Below, in pieces: positions 46,828 through 58,861 of a stretch of DNA of 64,000 nt (its first letter is position 1; the number at the start of each line of letters is the position of its first letter). Origin of the DNA: Parus major (lineage: Eukaryota; Chordata; Aves; Passeriformes; Paridae). The translations under genes were made by a program, and so were the position numbers. Where the stretch lies: the NCBI RefSeq assembly GCF_001522545.3, contig NC_031768.1:113458421-113522420 (forward strand), written 5' to 3'. The notes beneath the pieces were generated by a model. The model was not told the origin of the DNA. It saw only the letters and a list, made by a program, of their open reading frames with translations, and did no database searches.

Positions 46828-49800
46828 CAGCTCTGCCCTCAGGGCAGCTGGAGTTCAGAAAGACAGCAGCCAAAGACTAAAGTTAGAGCTTAAAATGTCC
46901 CCCCTGCCAACTTTAACCTCCCTCCAGCACCTCCTCTCTGGAAGGGATGTACTTTGGGATGGTCTGTGATCTGATTTATCCATGCTTTTTCAGGATAAAC
47001 TCGGATTTTTTCAGCTTTAATAAAGATCTTATGTTCCTAAGCATCTTAGAGATAATAGTGCTTAATGGGCACTCAGGAAAAGACAGACTGTGTCATTTTG
47101 AAAGATGTAACCGTGACATTTATGCACAAAGCTCTCATTTCAAAGCATTCTGCTGGCTTTTGGAATGTCTTTCTGGAGAAAGCTGGCTGATCCTGAAGCA
47201 GTTCCATTGCAAATGCAAACTCCCAATGCTCTACAGTGGGGTCATCTCCTCTCCCCTCAGGGTTCATCTCTGGAGTAACTTTCCAGGGATCTGTGGAGTG
47301 AATCTTTCTGTTTCTTAAGGGTCATCTGCTGTCAGAGTGCAGAAAAACTTGTTTATTTATTGCTGCTTTCTGTGAGTGTCACCTCTTGCAGCCGCTGCAA
47401 ACAGTGTAAAGCACTTTTTGTACAGATATCCTCCTGATTTAACCAGGTGTCTGTGTCAAAGCAGTGGCAAAACCCCCTCTGAATTCCATTTTCCTTGCTG
47501 TTGTTTTAGAGGTCTCTATGGCTTCACTTGGTTTGAGGTTTCCTCAAGTGTAAGGTACAATTGCTTTGTATCTGCCCAAAAAAATCTCACTATATTTGTA
47601 AGCAACTGAACACTTTTGGGATGGACTCAGGCAAAAGCTGTAAATCCCAGCAATGCCTGCAGCTCGGTGCCTTTCAGTCTTCATCCCACCAGCTTGCTTT
47701 CTTTCCACTCTCCTCATCTGCTTTTCATTTCTGTCAAATTCTTTTCCCCTTCTTTTACTCCTTAATGTGAGTATTGATTTTTTTATTTTCCCCCCTGTGA
47801 TTGTCCCTTCCTCTGTTTCTGTTGCCTCTCCATTTCCAGCAGCTCCTGCAGCCCTGCACATGATCAGCAGTGAATGTGCCAGGAGGTCTGGGTGTCTGGG
47901 GGGAAATCCTCTCGCTCAGACACTCAGGAAAAGCAGACCTGTAGGGCTCTGAAAGACTTAAAAAGGCAGGAGAAAGTAAGTTTATTTTCCAGTGGGACTA
48001 GTGGAGTTGCTACAGCACGGTGGGAGGAATGCTCAGCCATGAGGGCTTTGATCAAACCCTGCTGGAATCAGGAGAAATGTTTGGAACAGCCCACAACCCT
48101 GGCATAGCACAGGCAGAGGGAAATATAAAATATAAAGGAGAAAAGCAACGGTTTCAAAACTTCCTATCAAATTGAGAGTTTGCATCTCACAAATGTTGCT
48201 TTAGTTCCTGCCTGGTGTTGCAAGAGATTCCTAAATCAGGTCAACCAGATTTTTTTGCTGTTAGTAAAAAGGAAAAAAGTTCATTACTTAGAAATTCTGT
48301 ACCACAAATCATGCCAAATGTGCCTTTGGGAAATATCTCCACTTGCAAGCTGAAGTGAAATAATTCCCCTTGGAAAAGACAGATCCTTGTATCTTAATAA
48401 GCTCAACTTTTTCTATATATACGTACACACATGTATTTTTATCCCTCTGCTTTCCAAAGGATCGAATCAGGGCTGAATGCCCCTTTCTGGAGTGCAGGCA
48501 ATGATAAAAACCTGCCCTGGCTCTCCCAGGGCATATTTTGAGTGGAGGAATAGTTCCCCATTTTTATTTAGTCCTTTTTTTTCTGTTCTCTGTGCAGGGT
48601 GATGGGTTCAGCCCCCCGTGAGGGGCTGCAGCCCTGGGGCAGTGGCACACCTCGCCCGTGCCTGAGCCCAAAGTGGGATCCCTAGCAGCTCCCTGGGCAC
48701 TCAGCACTGCCCACACTGCATGAAAAGGGCAGAAAGGCAGAGTCCTTCTGAGTGTTCAGCAAAAAAAACCAAGCAAAATTTGAGCAGCCTTGTTTCAGCT
48801 GGGAGCAAAACCTTCATAAAAGCAGCTGGAATAAAACCGCATCCAGAACACGGAGCTGGGTTTTGGATGGGCAGTTTGGAACACAGGAGATACCAAATTT
48901 GACAAATAGGCAGTGACCTTGCTATCTCCAAGCCTAGTCTTCTTTAAAAACTCCCATTTGCTGAGTTTGGCACTTGGGGCTCATCCCCTCCCTTGGTCAG
49001 GATTGGGTCCTGAGCCTGTCCCAGGTTTCAGCTCCCCACAGCCATAGAAAGGAGAATTCAACCAGCCCCAGTCCCAGAGCCAGCCCTGCATTTATTACAT
49101 TTAAAATCAAAAATTCTTCTGTTTGGCTGCAAATTTCTTACAGTCTCGAGATGCAATCTACAGAGACAGGGACCAAATAACTGCAGAGTTATTTGGGGTA
49201 AGGGAGGCCGAAATCCAGGGGGGTTCCAGAGTGGGGTGTTTGCCTTTCCATGCTCACCATCCTTCCCTTCTGGTTCTGATGGCTGAAAACAAGGAGGGGA
49301 ATGGCAAGGGCAGGGCCCTGGAGCTCTGTTTGAGTGCACCCTAAAAGCAGGAGCCCACAGAGAGGTGATGAGTGACAGAGGGGAAGTGATCCCAGTGCTG
49401 GCAGAGGCAGTGCCATGGCAGGATGGAGCACTGAGGAGGAGAACTGAGGGTCCAGCCTGGGGAGCACAGGGATGAGGGATGCCAAGGTAGGGCTAGGGGC
49501 TTGGAGAGGGTGGGAATAGGCTGGAACACAGCACAATGCATGGAAGGCTTCCAAAGCAGCTTTTGAACAGATTGGAGAGGGAACGGAGGTGGGAAGGCGG
49601 CTCTCGGCTCCACTGTGTGTAAAATGAGGATGATAACAGCTCCTCACCACGAGGGCTGCTGCAGGCTCAGCATGCACGGAATGCTGATGGGCTCAGGGGG
49701 GCTCTGCCAGCCAAACACAGCCCCTGTGCTCCAGGAGAGCCCCGGGGAGCAAACCCTGTGCAGCCCACAGGACTGGGCAGAGGCACAAGGCAATTCCTGC

Positions 49801-51420
49801 TGCTGACAGGGCTGGGGTCGCTCGCCCTTCTTCCTGAGAAACTCCCAGCGCACATCCACACAACTTATGGAGCAGCTTATGGGTCTTTAGCCATGTCTAA
49901 ATTAGAGCTAACAGCAAATTTCTGGACAGCCTTGTGCTGTCAGAGAAGGTAACTTTGCAAAGGAAGATGCTGCTAAACTGTGAGCAATGACTTCTTTGAT
50001 TGTTTTCAGGTACTGGCTCCCAGCTGGATGCCACATGGCACAGGAAAATCTGCCCTTTGCTAAGAGATAAGGACAGAAAAATATGTTTGGAGGGGGTTCC
50101 CAGTAGCTTCAGTGCAAGTGGAACTCTCAGAGGGAATTATCCAGAGAAAAAGATCTTCCTCAGCACTGTTTTCCATGCCCTGCTCCTTTCTGACCCTTCA
50201 ATCTGCCCCCAGCCCCACTGAGTGTGTGTGATCCAGACTCCCATGGAATCCATATCCCTGTCAAAGAGCCCAAGGGCAAACCTTGTGTTCCTCTGGCTTT
50301 CACAAATCCCCTACATTAACCTGGCACCAACAGCAGCTTCTCTCTGGGGAAAGCAGCAGCACAGAGCTCGCAGTCATTAGGATTTTAGCTCTCTTTTCCC
50401 TTCAGTGACTGACAGGTGGGTTTTAATGAGGTCTCATGGACCTCCTGGGGTTCCCTGTGGGAAGGAGGGGAGGCTTCTCAGAGCAGGAACCCCTGCAGGA
50501 GCTGGATGTTCAGATGTTTCTGGAAGCCCTGCTAGCAAACCACCTGCCTGTCCTGGCATTGGGCTGCTCTTGGGAGCTGTTGGTGGCTCCCAGCTCAGGG
50601 ATGGAGCAGCATCCAGCCAGCCCTGTGCTTCCACATGGCTGATTCCATGTGTCATCCCGTGTCCCAGCGCCTCTCCAGCTGCACAGCTGACACCCAGCCT
50701 GGGAAAATTCCTCCTTTCAGCCAGGACAGGAAATATGGGCACTAACCGTGTAGAAACAGGGATTTCTCCTCAACCAGAAAGAGTCACAAACTGTAAAATC
50801 CTCCTTTGAGAATGGATTCAGCCCTGACCTTTACTGAAACTCCCTCAGTCCCTGATGACCCCTTGAAATAGAAATGTTTGTTGCCTGGGAGAGCTGGAGG
50901 AGCTTTTCCAGGTGTGCCTGCTGAAGTGTGCTGTGTAGTTGTGACATTTTCCTTGCTGTGGGGATTTTTGTGCTCAGAGAGTGAATGGAGCTGATGCTTT
51001 GCCCTGCCTGTCACTTTGGCTCACTCACATGGCTCAGCCCCTTGTGGCAGAGCAGCTGTACCCAGGCTGTCATTCCCTCTTACTTTCCACCGCTAAATTC
51101 CATGGAAGGGCAGTTACTGGTTTTTTCCTTCGTCCCAGAAGAAATCATGTTACAAATGATGTGCTGTAAGTGAAAAGTCAGGTCTGCCACTGACCAGGAC
51201 GCAGCAGCCTTTGGTTTGCTGAGGAGGATTCAGTCTCTGACTGAGAGAGGAGGGAATTGAAAGGGAGGACTCCAAAATTTACAATATCCCAATTACCAAT
51301 TTTACCAGTTACCAATTAGCAATTACCCAAGTGCTGCCAGCAGCTCAACATAAAAGGCAGTGCTTGTTTTCACACTCAGCAATAACAGCTTCCTTCCTGT
51401 AAAATCATTTATGTCTTGAG
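46828..51420. other. Non-coding sequence, no gene seen
   Basis: About 4.6 kb of unique sequence without recognisable exons. GC-rich parts (48590-48720, 49180-49830, 50430-50720) create overlapping chance frames on both strands, none with a known domain or splice-site support. Confidence 0.5.
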
Positions 51421-51928
51421 NNNNNNNNNNNNNNNNNNNNNNNNNNNNNNNNNNNNNNNNNNNNNNNNNNNNNNNNNNNNNNNNNNNNNNNNNNNNNNNN
51501 NNNNNNNNNNNNNNNNNNNNNNNNNNNNNNNNNNNNNNNNNNNNNNNNNNNNNNNNNNNNNNNNNNNNNNNNNNNNNNNNNNNNNNNNNNNNNNNNNNNN
51601 NNNNNNNNNNNNNNNNNNNNNNNNNNNNNNNNNNNNNNNNNNNNNNNNNNNNNNNNNNNNNNNNNNNNNNNNNNNNNNNNNNNNNNNNNNNNNNNNNNNN
51701 NNNNNNNNNNNNNNNNNNNNNNNNNNNNNNNNNNNNNNNNNNNNNNNNNNNNNNNNNNNNNNNNNNNNNNNNNNNNNNNNNNNNNNNNNNNNNNNNNNNN
51801 NNNNNNNNNNNNNNNNNNNNNNNNNNNNNNNNNNNNNNNNNNNNNNNNNNNNNNNNNNNNNNNNNNNNNNNNNNNNNNNNNNNNNNNNNNNNNNNNNNNN
51901 NNNNNNNNNNNNNNNNNNNNNNNNNNNN
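51421..51928. other. Assembly gap (508 N)
   Basis: A run of N. Unlike the other gaps it has no obvious tandem repeat at its edges. The right flank (TACAATGTTGTACAGTAATT) is AT-rich. Confidence 0.98.
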
Positions 51929-54689
51929 TTAATTTGTTTTTACAATGTTGTACAGTAATTACTTTATTTAAATGAATCATCTGACAAACTAGTTCTTCAT
52001 AAAACTTGTCACTTACTCTGCTATTTTTCTTTTAACCTGGACCTTACAATAAATTCTGAGCTTTGCTGTCAGTCAGCAGCAGAAGAAGGAGAAGAGACTA
52101 TTTATGGAATTGCTGGATTTCATTAGGGATGTATGGATGAAAATGCTACAGCACAGCTTGTTTGTGATGCAGATTTATTGAGTAATTCAACTCCTTTTTA
52201 GCAGCTGAATAGGCCTGAACAGAAGAATCAAGCTGCAATAGGTACAGTCCAAGCCTTTTTAATGCAAAATCCCCCAGCTCAGCCACAGTAAGGAATTATT
52301 GCCTCAAAAACTCCCTCATGGGCTTTGCCCATGGGTGTGGGACTGGATGAGCTTTGAGACCCTCTCCAAGCCAGACCATTCCATGACTCCCTGTTTTATC
52401 CAGGGTATGTCACCAGCAAATAAAGGCTGCAGAGTTCCTGTGACTGCTTTCCTGCTCCATTAATGTGTGTAAAAAGAGCCTGCAAGAGTATTGATAGTGC
52501 AGAGTTTTGTTTGCTCAGAAAATGCATCCACACAAAACTTCCCCTCTTTGCGTCACTCCTCCTTTCCCTCCCTGCTTTCCTGCTGCCCACTGAGCTTCCA
52601 CTCTTTTCCAACAGGAAGAATCTGGAGGAATTCTGCTAATGAAGTATAAATAGTTCCTGGTTATACATCATTAATTAAAATTAATCTCAATTTAACAGGC
52701 AGTTGATTAGAGGGATGGAAATAGTTCTGGCCCTAGAATGAGGAAGTGCTTGTGCACATCCAGGTATGAAGGTTGCCTCAAGGGTGGTTGGATGAAGAAG
52801 TTTTAATTAATAAAAAAAAAAATTAAAAAAGCAGAAAGTGCTGGAATGCACAGTAATAATTTCTGAGGTGGAGGGTTATTTTTGCCAAGATCAAATGGCA
52901 GAATGCCCATCCTATTGGAAGTGGGGAGGGATTGTGGGCACCCATATTTCCAGGTTATCCCCTGTACCGTGACATCCACCTTCCCTGGTGGAACAATGCT
53001 CTGCTGCTTCCAGCAGCATTCAAGGGAAACTCAGCAGTGGAACCTTTCTGGCCCGAGCCCAGGCTGAAAAGAATTGTCTTCCTTGGGTGAAATGAGGGAA
53101 AGATAATTGAATTTAACCACTAAACTTGCTGGGATCATAGTTGGGATGAGGAATTACAGGATTGGATTGGAAAGGACAGGCTTTAGATTTTTTTTCCCTT
53201 CAGGTGTTCTGGAGTTTGCAGCTCTGGAAAATCCTGCTGGCTTTTAGCATTCCACTGGATGTTTTGGTTCCAAGTCCTGCACTCAGGCTTATATTTTATT
53301 TTTATTTTATTTTTTGGCTGGTTTTGTGTATCACACTCTTTTGTAATCACTAGGATGTTCTCTGAGGAAGAGAGAAGAAGTGTCAGGTTCTGATACCTGC
53401 ACATTGTACGTGAGAAATCCATGGAGTGTACAAGAAAATTGCTGAAGCTGGCAGATTGTTTAAGCCATGTCAAGGCATTGCTCTGTGTGGGTTCAGGAGA
53501 TAAAATAATGCTGTTTATTCCAGAGGAGCCAGGGATAACATTACCAGACTGGGGCTGGTAGCCTCCAGGGTTCTTCATTGCTGGATTAAAATTCAAACCA
53601 GGTTCTGATTCCAGTGTGTTCCCATTTCTGATGGCCAGCTAATGGCTGCACTATTCCTACATGGAATCAAAACCGCAGGAGATTGCAGCTCATGAGCTGA
53701 ATGCATTCAGATTGCCAGAAATTACAAAGAGAGGGGCCTCAAATTCAACATGGGGAAATGTGTGAGAAATCCAGAGTATTCTCTAGTGACATGCACTAAG
53801 TGAGTAAATTAGACTTGCAAAATCAAGCACTGAAGCTGGAGATTGCTGTTTAGAGGAGCTGTTTTTTTAAAATTAGCTGTGTTTGCTGTGCATTCCTCAA
53901 ATCCCATAGCCCCTGGACAGTGGGAATGTGCTGTTGGCACAGTAAGGTCTCTAGAGGCTGGACATCCCAGCCTACTGGGACAGGCTGTGGCCTCGAGACA
54001 CCTTCCCCATCCCAGGATACACTCCAGGGAAGATCATTACACTTCCAAAATTTGGGTTATTCCCTGTCCTCTTTGGGAAAGCTTGCTCACTTGCCTTTTG
54101 GAAAGCTTGTGCTGTGTCCACAGGTTCAGCTCCTTTTCCTGGGAAAAAGTAAAAATATTCCCCTGTCCCTGAGCAAGCTGAGGAATGACCAGCAACGCTG
54201 CCTGAGGTGTATGAAAATCCACAGGAAACACAGAGCTCGAGGGGAGACTCTCAGTCTGTTTGCTCTCAAACTCCTCAGTGGATCTCGGACTGCCAGACGT
54301 GCAGGAACACTTCAGAAAACATCCACACATCCAAGGCTCATCCCCAAATGTGGATTAGACTGGAGCAGGGAGAACAAGAGCCATGAACATCCCTGCTTTC
54401 ATTAGAAAGGAGCTGGATAGACAGAAGTTTTCAGAAGCATTTAAAATGTTCCTCTGGAAAGGCTGGACAATAAACACGCGTCGTCTTCCCCAGATGTTTG
54501 AGAGCAACATTCACAGCACTGAGCTAACCCCAGTGCAGATAAAATCTAATGATCATTAATGATCTTGCTGTAGTGCTTTGATCAGCCATCGGGTTTGCCT
54601 TGATGAACGCTCATCATTTGTTTTTCCCCCTCTTTCTGTGCAGCAATTAAGAGGTGAATAATCCTTCTCATTTATCTCTGTTCCAACAG
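51929..54689. other. 3' end of GRIK1 intron 1
   Basis: No exon is seen before the acceptor at 54687-54689. A short CR1 remnant is annotated separately. The final bases CTTCTCATTTATCTCTGTTC form a polypyrimidine-rich tract leading to CAACAG. Confidence 0.7.
52305..52390 (+). mobile_element. CR1 LINE 3' remnant
   Basis: GCCCATGGGTGTGGGACTGG, ATGAGCTTTGAGACCCTCTC, CAAGCCAGACCATTCCATGA and CTCC match the CR1 terminal order with divergence. It is a short dead copy in intron 1. Confidence 0.65.
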
Positions 54690-54857
54690 GAGGGATATTC
54701 GAAACTGTGGAAAATGAACCTGTTAATATTGAAGAATTGGCGTTCAAGTTTGCTGTCACCAACATTAATAGAAACAGAACACTGATGCCTAATACCACAT
54801 TAACCTATGACATCCAGAGAATTAACCTTTTCGATAGTTTTGAAGCCTCAAGAAGAG
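54690..54857 (+). CDS. GRIK1: GRIK1 exon 2 (kainate receptor GluK1, start of amino-terminal domain)
   Basis: GluK1 is a subunit of tetrameric glutamate-gated cation channels in neuronal membranes, modulating synaptic transmission. This 168-base exon encodes the first part of the mature extracellular amino-terminal domain. It reads [18 protein letters not shown], then [19 protein letters not shown], ending DSFEASRR. It contains two N-glycosylation sequons, NRT and NTT. The acceptor is TTCCAACAG|GA and the donor AAGAG|GTAAAT. Both flanking introns are phase 1 (G|GA on entry, G|CC into exon 3). The paralogue assignment rests on ETVENEPVN and [12 protein letters not shown], as I recall GluK1. GluK2 and GluK3 differ there (for example FEYVESGP in GluK2). 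Third-position GC is low (21 of 55 codons). Exon 1 is not seen in the window. Confidence 0.96.
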
Positions 54858-57374
54858 GTAAATATCTCAATTACTGTGTCAGTTACATGTGTGGTTTGTG
54901 CTCTGTGCCTTTCCCCATCCTGATCTCCTTTTCTGCCCTGCTTGCATCACGTGTACCAACAGGAACAGAAAATTAATCTTTCAAAGGTGGTTGAACTAAG
55001 AATCAAGCTGGGCTTGGACCTGTCATGTGCTTTCTGAATAAACCCCTACGTCCTGTCTGCATGCTATGAGCCCCAGATGGCAGGTGACGAGGCCAAACCA
55101 CTTTTCTTTCCAAAACATAGATTTGCCACCTGGAATTCTGCAGAAAAATGATCAGGGACTCACAGGAAGCACAATGGGATGCCACAACCCAAAATTAGCA
55201 CAGATACCCATTACTGGTAAATTATTTCCACTGCATTTTAAGGACCAGAGGCCAGTAGCCCCCCTGACCTGAAATAATAATGCTCAGTGGCCTGGGGACA
55301 GAAATAAGTTTCTCTGTTATAAACAACTGTAAGAATTGAAGTGGTCAACTTTGGAAATTTTTTGCCTTTTCTTTTTTTGTTTCTTCTGAGAGGAAAATTA
55401 TGGCCCAATTTACTCCCATCTAATTGACTTGCAGGCCAAAACAGAGAGGGGTAATAAGTCACAATATTCCTAAACTCCATGTGTTCCTTGGCTCTAGGAA
55501 GCAAGCTTGAAGTTTGATAAAATGTTGTAAAGAGCAGCCCAATTTGCAAGAAGGCTGGAAAATAAAAATGCCTCACTTCAGAAACCAAGCTGGTGAGCTG
55601 TCACCTTTCAAACATCTACACTATCAAATTTTCCTCATGCTACTTCAGTTTCTTAGGAAGAGTGGAGAAAAGGAGAATGATTTCAAAGAACATCAGAAAG
55701 AGCTTTAAATGGCACTTTCTGCATTCCTTTTCACTTATCAGGTACATGCTGGAGCTATATGCTATAGAATCTCAAGCCTGGTGGATTTATAATCCATAGA
55801 GTCCAGGCAGATACAGTATTTCAGATTTCCTGTAGAGTGAGAATCTCTTCTGTGACTGTTGTGAAAGTGCCTTCTCCACTTAATATGTAGGAAGTTGTCA
55901 ATATACATGCAAGAAACTCACAGACAGCAGTAATTTCTCCTCATCATGAATTACTGAATTTATTTATGGAATTTGCACATTAAAACCTGTGATCTTTTAG
56001 AAAGGCTTCTGAATTAAACCTGGAGAGCCCGTGCACTTCACGCTGTCTGTGAAACATTCATTTGTAGAATGGAAACAGAAAATAATTGATTTTCTGTCAT
56101 ATTCTATTACAGTCAGAGAGCTAAACAGGAATTTAAAGAATCTCAGCTCATTGTGGAAGTCGGTGTATTTAATATTTCCTTCAATCAGAGTCATTTCTAA
56201 CCTTCCCACCCTCACAAAGAGAGCAGCCCTGCGGCTCAGTGCAGGACCTCGTCCCAGTCAGGAGCCTTGTAAAAAACATCGGCAGTAAATTTTACCAATG
56301 GACAGAAATAACTGGTATTACTTCATCTCCTGCCTGTCAGCCTGCAAAGACATGGGAGAGAAAGAAAGATGCAAAGACAGCTGCAGGCAGGGCTCTTCAG
56401 GCTGAGATATGGGCACAAGGAGAAGGAAGCCTTTGTTGATGTATTTGGCTGATTTGGAGGGGTATAAACATCAGTGTGTGTGGGTTCTTTATTTCCTGAG
56501 GGCTGCAAGCATTCCTGGCTGCTCTGAAAACACAGATTATGGACCGTGGAGCCCTTTGCTGCTCAGCTCCCTGCAGCAGCCTCAAATTGGAGCAGCTCAC
56601 ACAGGTGGAAAGGTGTCGGTCCCAGGGGATCCATGGGGAGCCTGCTGTGGCTCCAGGGATGCATTACCCAACACTGCAGTGGAACTTCATTCCTGTGACA
56701 CTCCTTGGGCAGCCAGAGAGCTCCTGGTTCCTTCAGGATGAAGCCATTCTGAGAAAGGCAGTCCAGAAATCCATGTGATCTGCAAGGCAATGAGGAGAGA
56801 AGGTGTTGGTTGTGGCAAGCAGGGTCAAGGGTATAAAGCTGATTTTCAGAACCACAATCAAACCAGAAGTTGGAAAAGCCCTCTGAGTCCATGGACTCCC
56901 AGCTGTGCCTGATCCCCACCCTGTCCCCAGCCCAGGGCCACCTCAACCTTTCCTTGGGCCCCTCCAGGGATGGGCACTCCAAACCTCCCTGGGAATCCCC
57001 TGCCACTGTGTAAAACCCCTTTCCATGAGGAAATTCCTGCTGATGTCCAACCTGGCCCAGCCTGAGGCCATTCCCTGTCCTCCTGTTCCCCCTTGTCTGT
57101 CCCCTCCTGTCAGGGAGCTGTGCAGAGCCAGAAGGGTCCCCTGAGCCTCCTTTTCTTCTGAGCCCCTTTCCCAGCTCCCTCAGCCTCTCCCTTAACCCTC
57201 TAAATCACCCCTGAACACCTCAGGAGCCACTGGCACATCTCTCAGTGGGTCCCAGGGCAAGGCAGTGCTCCGTTCTCACCTGGATGGGATGGGGGTGGGT
57301 GCAGGATAAAAGCTGGCGGTCAGCATCCCACAGGAGCCGTACTTTTGCCCACCGAGAGCCTGCTGTCCCCTCAG
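54858..57374 (+). other. GRIK1: GRIK1 intron 2 (2517 bp)
   Basis: Begins GTAAATAT and ends in GTCCCCTCAG. The first ~2 kb is AT-rich unique sequence without exons. The last ~500 bases hold an antisense CR1 fragment that reaches to within about 110 bp of exon 3. Confidence 0.93.
56840..57265 (-). mobile_element. CR1 LINE 3' fragment in GRIK1 intron 2, antisense
   Basis: Read on +, the segments are TTGGAAAAGCCCTCTGAGTC, CCCACCCTGTCCCCAGCCC, CCTCCAGGGATGGGCACTCC, TTCCATGAGGAAATTCCTGC, TGATGTCCAACCTGGCCCAG, CCTGAGGCCATTCCCTGTCC and CAGCTCCCTCAGCCTCTCCC. This is the reverse order of a CR1 3' half. It is one of the longer CR1 copies in the window (about 420 bp). Confidence 0.88.
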
Positions 57375-57632
57375 CCTGTGACCAGCTGGCGCTGGGTGTG
57401 GCGGCGCTGTTCGGGCCGGCCCACAGCTCCTCGGTCAGCGCCGTGCAGTCCATCTGCAACGCCCTGGAGGTGCCGCACATCCAGACCCGCTGGAAGCACC
57501 CCACCGTGGACAACAGGGACTCCTTCTACATCAACCTGTACCCCGACTACGCCGCCATCAGCAGGGCCGTCCTGGACCTCGTGCTCTACTACAACTGGAA
57601 AATTGTCACCGTGGTGTACGAGGACAGCACGG
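57375..57632 (+). CDS. GRIK1: GRIK1 exon 3 (amino-terminal domain)
   Basis: This 258-base exon continues the receptor amino-terminal domain, a bilobed fold related to periplasmic binding proteins that drives subunit assembly. It reads [59 protein letters not shown] and [16 protein letters not shown], ending VVYEDST. The acceptor is GTCCCCTCAG|CC and the donor GCACGG|GTGAGT, phase 1 on both sides. Third positions are extremely GC-rich (81 of 85 codons), unlike exons 2 and 4. Compared with the human protein as I recall it, differences cluster here (FGPA for FGPS, HPT for HPS, NRDS for NKDL, SRAV for SRAI, WKIV for WKTV). It is flanked by CR1 copies on both sides. Confidence 0.97.
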
Positions 57633-58103
57633 GTGAGTGGGGCTGGGCTGCGGGGCCGGGGTCCACCACACCCTGCCATGCCCTCACAGCTGCCCTGGAT
57701 TACAGGAGAAAAAGCCCTGTCCCACTGCTGCCGTGGCTTTTGGAAAGCTGCTCGCTTCACCAGGGCTCAGGAAGGAGCCCCTGGGGTTTGAATAGTCAAT
57801 CCCATTCTGCTTCCTGCTTCTGGAAGCCGTAATACAGCCTCGACCTGATCCCAGGATCCCAGGACCTGGAGATCACCCAGTCCAACCCCCCAGCCAAGGC
57901 AGGGTCACTGGAGCAGGTGACACAGGAATTTGGGATTTTGGGATGTCCCCAGAGAGGGAGACTCCAGGCCCTCCCTGGGCAGCTGTCCCAGGGCTCTGCC
58001 CCTCCATGGCCACAAGTTCTTCCTCAGGCTGAGGTGGAACTTGTTGTGTTTCAGCTCACGGCCACTGCTCCTCATCCTGTCACTGGCACCACTGAGCAGA
58101 GTC

Positions 58104-58778
58104 NNNNNNNNNNNNNNNNNNNNNNNNNNNNNNNNNNNNNNNNNNNNNNNNNNNNNNNNNNNNNNNNNNNNNNNNNNNNNNNNNNNNNNNNNNNNNNNNN
58201 NNNNNNNNNNNNNNNNNNNNNNNNNNNNNNNNNNNNNNNNNNNNNNNNNNNNNNNNNNNNNNNNNNNNNNNNNNNNNNNNNNNNNNNNNNNNNNNNNNNN
58301 NNNNNNNNNNNNNNNNNNNNNNNNNNNNNNNNNNNNNNNNNNNNNNNNNNNNNNNNNNNNNNNNNNNNNNNNNNNNNNNNNNNNNNNNNNNNNNNNNNNN
58401 NNNNNNNNNNNNNNNNNNNNNNNNNNNNNNNNNNNNNNNNNNNNNNNNNNNNNNNNNNNNNNNNNNNNNNNNNNNNNNNNNNNNNNNNNNNNNNNNNNNN
58501 NNNNNNNNNNNNNNNNNNNNNNNNNNNNNNNNNNNNNNNNNNNNNNNNNNNNNNNNNNNNNNNNNNNNNNNNNNNNNNNNNNNNNNNNNNNNNNNNNNNN
58601 NNNNNNNNNNNNNNNNNNNNNNNNNNNNNNNNNNNNNNNNNNNNNNNNNNNNNNNNNNNNNNNNNNNNNNNNNNNNNNNNNNNNNNNNNNNNNNNNNNNN
58701 NNNNNNNNNNNNNNNNNNNNNNNNNNNNNNNNNNNNNNNNNNNNNNNNNNNNNNNNNNNNNNNNNNNNNNNNNNNNNN
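58104..58778. other. Assembly gap (675 N) in GRIK1 intron 3
   Basis: A run of N entered from CR1 sequence and left in a 21-bp tandem repeat, so most of the missing bases are probably more of that repeat. Confidence 0.98.
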
Positions 58779-58861
58779 TGTTGGTGTGCACTCAGGGGGT
58801 GTTGGTGTGCACTCAGGGGGTGTTGGTGTGCACTCAGGGGATGTTGGTGTGCACTCAGGGG
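58779..58861 (+). repeat. 21-bp minisatellite inside a CR1 copy
   Basis: Four visible copies of TGTTGGTGTGCACTCAGGGG plus one base sit at the right edge of the gap. The last runs directly into CR1 sequence (GTGCACTCAGGGGTCCCCTC). The unit therefore appears to derive in part from the local CR1 segment. The total array length is hidden by the gap. Confidence 0.92.

Noticed and set aside
46306..46893. Repeat proteins from the 33-bp array
   Set aside because: The unit is a multiple of three, so frames stay open by construction. No splice or start evidence exists.
57245..57832. Continuous 195-residue frame read through exon 3 as a single-exon gene
   Set aside because: Only 57375-57632 matches the receptor. 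Both ends have canonical splice sites and the flanking translation is intron sequence.
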